The notes under the pieces: generated by a model
The model's input: only the letters and a program-made list of their open reading frames with translations
The model's database searches: none
Told to the model about the DNA's origin: nothing
Source of the DNA: an uncultured bacterium
GTDB taxonomy: Bacteria; Bacillota; Clostridia; Lachnospirales; Lachnospiraceae
NCBI GenBank assembly: GCA_905214365.1
Contig: CAJMMH010000143.1
Coordinates: 1-7,226, forward strand
Direction: 5' to 3'
DNA length: 7,226 nt
Translations under genes and position numbers: made by a program
In this document: positions 5,807 through 7,226 of the stretch, piece by piece
Position numbering within the stretch: the stretch's first letter is position 1
How the letters are laid out: every line of letters begins with the position of its first letter

Positions 5807-7226
5807 ATGGAACAGTCAAAACAGGAACGGCAGAAAACAGAATCTGCCCGTATGCTGCCAGTGATTTTTGCGCTGGCATGGCCAACGATGCTGGAACAGC
5901 TGCTTCAGACCGCCGTACAGTATATTGATACGGCGATGGTCGGATCGCTTGGCACACAGGCAACGGCTGCAGTCGGCGCGACCAGCACCGTAAACTGGCT
6001 GGTAGGAAGTACCATATCGGCGATTGGAGTTGGTTTTCTGGCGTACATTTCCCAGTCAATGGGAGCAGGAAATACGGAACGCGCAAGAAAAGCATCCGGA
6101 CAGGCGGTGACAGCCGTATTGATTGTGGGAATCTTTTTTACTGTGTTAATGACGGCAATCAGCGGACAGGTTCCGGCATGGATGCAGGTAGAAGAGTCAA
6201 TCCGGGGTATGGCGTCAAGGTATTTCCTGATTCTGTATCTGCCGATGCTGTTCCGGGCTGCGAACATTATTTTTGGAACTGTGCTGCGCGCGGTCGGCGA
6301 TACCAAAACGCCGATGTGGGTTGGCCTTGCGATGAATCTGATTAATACGGTTCTGAATTTTCTCCTGATTTACCCGTCCCGAACGATGCAGCTTGGTTCG
6401 GTATCGCTGCCGATGTGGGGCGCAGGTCTCGGTGTCGAGGGCGCGGCGCTTGCGAGCGCGATTTCTTATACCTGCGGCGGAATTGCAATTACCTATTGTC
6501 TCTGGAAGCATAAAGATATTTCTCCGCGCGGGCAGAAGCTGAAGCCGAATATGCAGGTGCTGAAGCCCTGTCTTCGGGTTGCGTTTCCGAATATGCTGCA
6601 GCGTTTTGCAACATCGCTCGGCTATGTCTTTTTTGCCTCGATGATTAACTCGCTGGGAGAGGTTTCCGCAGCGGCGCACACGATTGCAAATACGGTAGAA
6701 TCCGCGTTTTATATTCCGGGCTGGGGCATGCAGACAGCGGCGGCAACGCTGGCAGGCAACGCGCTGGGAGCAAAGGACGCGGATCGGCTGCACGGACTGG
6801 AGCGCGCGATTCTTCCGTTGGAAATCGGCCTGATGGCAGTCTCCGGCGGTCTGCTGTTTATCTTTGCGCCGCAGTTGATGACACTGTTTACAAAGGATGA
6901 CCAGGTAATTTCTCTGGGAACCACTGTGCTGCGCATGGTTGCGGCATCTGAACCATTTTACGGTGTGCCAATTGTATTGGAAGGAATCCTGCAGGGCGTT
7001 GGAAAAACCGTGGCTCCATTTATTTTCAACGTAATCGGTATGTGGTGCGCGCGGATTGCGGGAACCTTTATCTGCACTCAGCTGCTCGGCATGGGGCTGA
7101 TTTCCGCGTGGGTCTGCATGATCGCGCATAACCTGCTGTTATTTGTCCTGTTCATTGTTTACTTCACAAGAGGAACCTGGAAGCCGGAAATGCTTCGGGT
7201 GAAAAAGCCGCGGCGCTGTAAGGTAA
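5807..7226 (+). CDS. MATE-family transporter (3' end cut by window edge)
   Basis: The frame is open from ATG 5807 to the window end (473 codons, no stop), so only the last few residues are likely to be missing, since MATE proteins are usually about 450-480 residues. It should be a 12-helix inner-membrane antiporter using Na+ or H+ to export small organic molecules. Visible markers are LAWPTMLEQLLQTAVQYIDT with D41 in helix 1, MVGSLGT (44-50), SQSMGAGNTERARK (82-95), RAVGDTKTP (161-169) and, in the second half-repeat, AGNALGAKDADR (316-327) and QGVGKTVAP (396-404). The tail RVKKPRRCK is basic and cytoplasmic. Start 5807 has GAGGA 11 bases upstream. An in-frame ATG at 5777 would add ten residues (MKRNERNYKR), has no clear site of its own, and overlaps a possible mini-ORF stop. 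It follows GH36 by 91 bases without a terminator. The exported compound cannot be predicted. Confidence 0.92.
   Translation, partial: MEQSKQERQKTESARMLPVIFALAWPTMLEQLLQTAVQYIDTAMVGSLGTQATAAVGATSTVNWLVGSTISAIGVGFLAYISQSMGAGNTERARKASGQAVTAVLIVGIFFTVLMTAISGQVPAWMQVEESIRGMASRYFLILYLPMLFRAANIIFGTVLRAVGDTKTPMWVGLAMNLINTVLNFLLIYPSRTMQLGSVSLPMWGAGLGVEGAALASAISYTCGGIAITYCLWKHKDISPRGQKLKPNMQVLKPCLRVAFPNMLQRFATSLGYVFFASMINSLGEVSAAAHTIANTVESAFYIPGWGMQTAAATLAGNALGAKDADRLHGLERAILPLEIGLMAVSGGLLFIFAPQLMTLFTKDDQVISLGTTVLRMVAASEPFYGVPIVLEGILQGVGKTVAPFIFNVIGMWCARIAGTFICTQLLGMGLISAWVCMIAHNLLLFVLFIVYFTRGTWKPEMLRVKKPRRCKV

Noticed and set aside
6215..7129. A 304-codon minus-strand open frame opposite the MATE gene
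   Set aside because: It is a shadow of the transporter; its product is Arg/His/Gln-rich without domain features.

Overview
The window reads as a piece of a Gram-positive, Clostridia-type chromosome, most likely a gut or rumen Lachnospiraceae-like bacterium. This rests on strong AGGAG/AAGGAGG ribosome binding sites, moderate GC with frequent CTG, GCG, CCG and ATT codons in every gene, and the protein types. I see no insertion sequence, phage gene, tRNA, rRNA or CRISPR array. The organism call is an inference.

Layout. At the left edge (2-157, +) is the C-terminal tail of an unidentified protein with one hydrophobic segment. It is followed by a very stable stem-loop terminator (176-229) and a second + strand terminator (283-309). 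Converging on these from the right is a two-gene minus-strand operon: a V4R-domain ligand-sensor protein (2193-1636), then a soluble HAMP-PAS-GGDEF diguanylate cyclase (1624-308), 11 bases apart. The V4R stop codon overlaps the cyclase ribosome binding site. The 503-base divergent region (2194-2696) holds a good minus-strand promoter with an extended -10 (2446-2474). A 16-bp perfect palindrome sits over its -10 and start site, and a leader of about 245 nt with repeated AATTTGGGC words follows. A second promoter (2569-2598) faces right.

The right-hand genes, all on +, are a metal-dependent amidohydrolase-2 family protein (2697-3479), a cytoplasmic GH36 alpha-galactosidase-like enzyme (3562-5715) and a MATE-family transporter (5807 to beyond the right edge). 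No terminator is visible between them, so they are probably one transcript. A possible 11-residue leader peptide (5745-5780) lies before the MATE gene, and its stop overlaps an alternative MATE start as ATGA.

How they may work together. The V4R protein keeps a Cys-Glu-Cys-Cys pattern with the spacing of the zinc site in phenol sensors such as MopR. It is therefore a plausible small-molecule sensor that controls, or works with, the co-encoded cyclase to set cyclic di-GMP levels. The cyclase has an intact GGDEF active site and an RxxD inhibitory site. The right-hand operon looks like intracellular processing of an alpha-galactoside or related glycoside, plus hydrolysis of a small molecule and export. 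Its real substrate cannot be read from sequence. The V4R-cyclase pair and its palindromic control site are the most interesting parts. Nothing here proves a new system.
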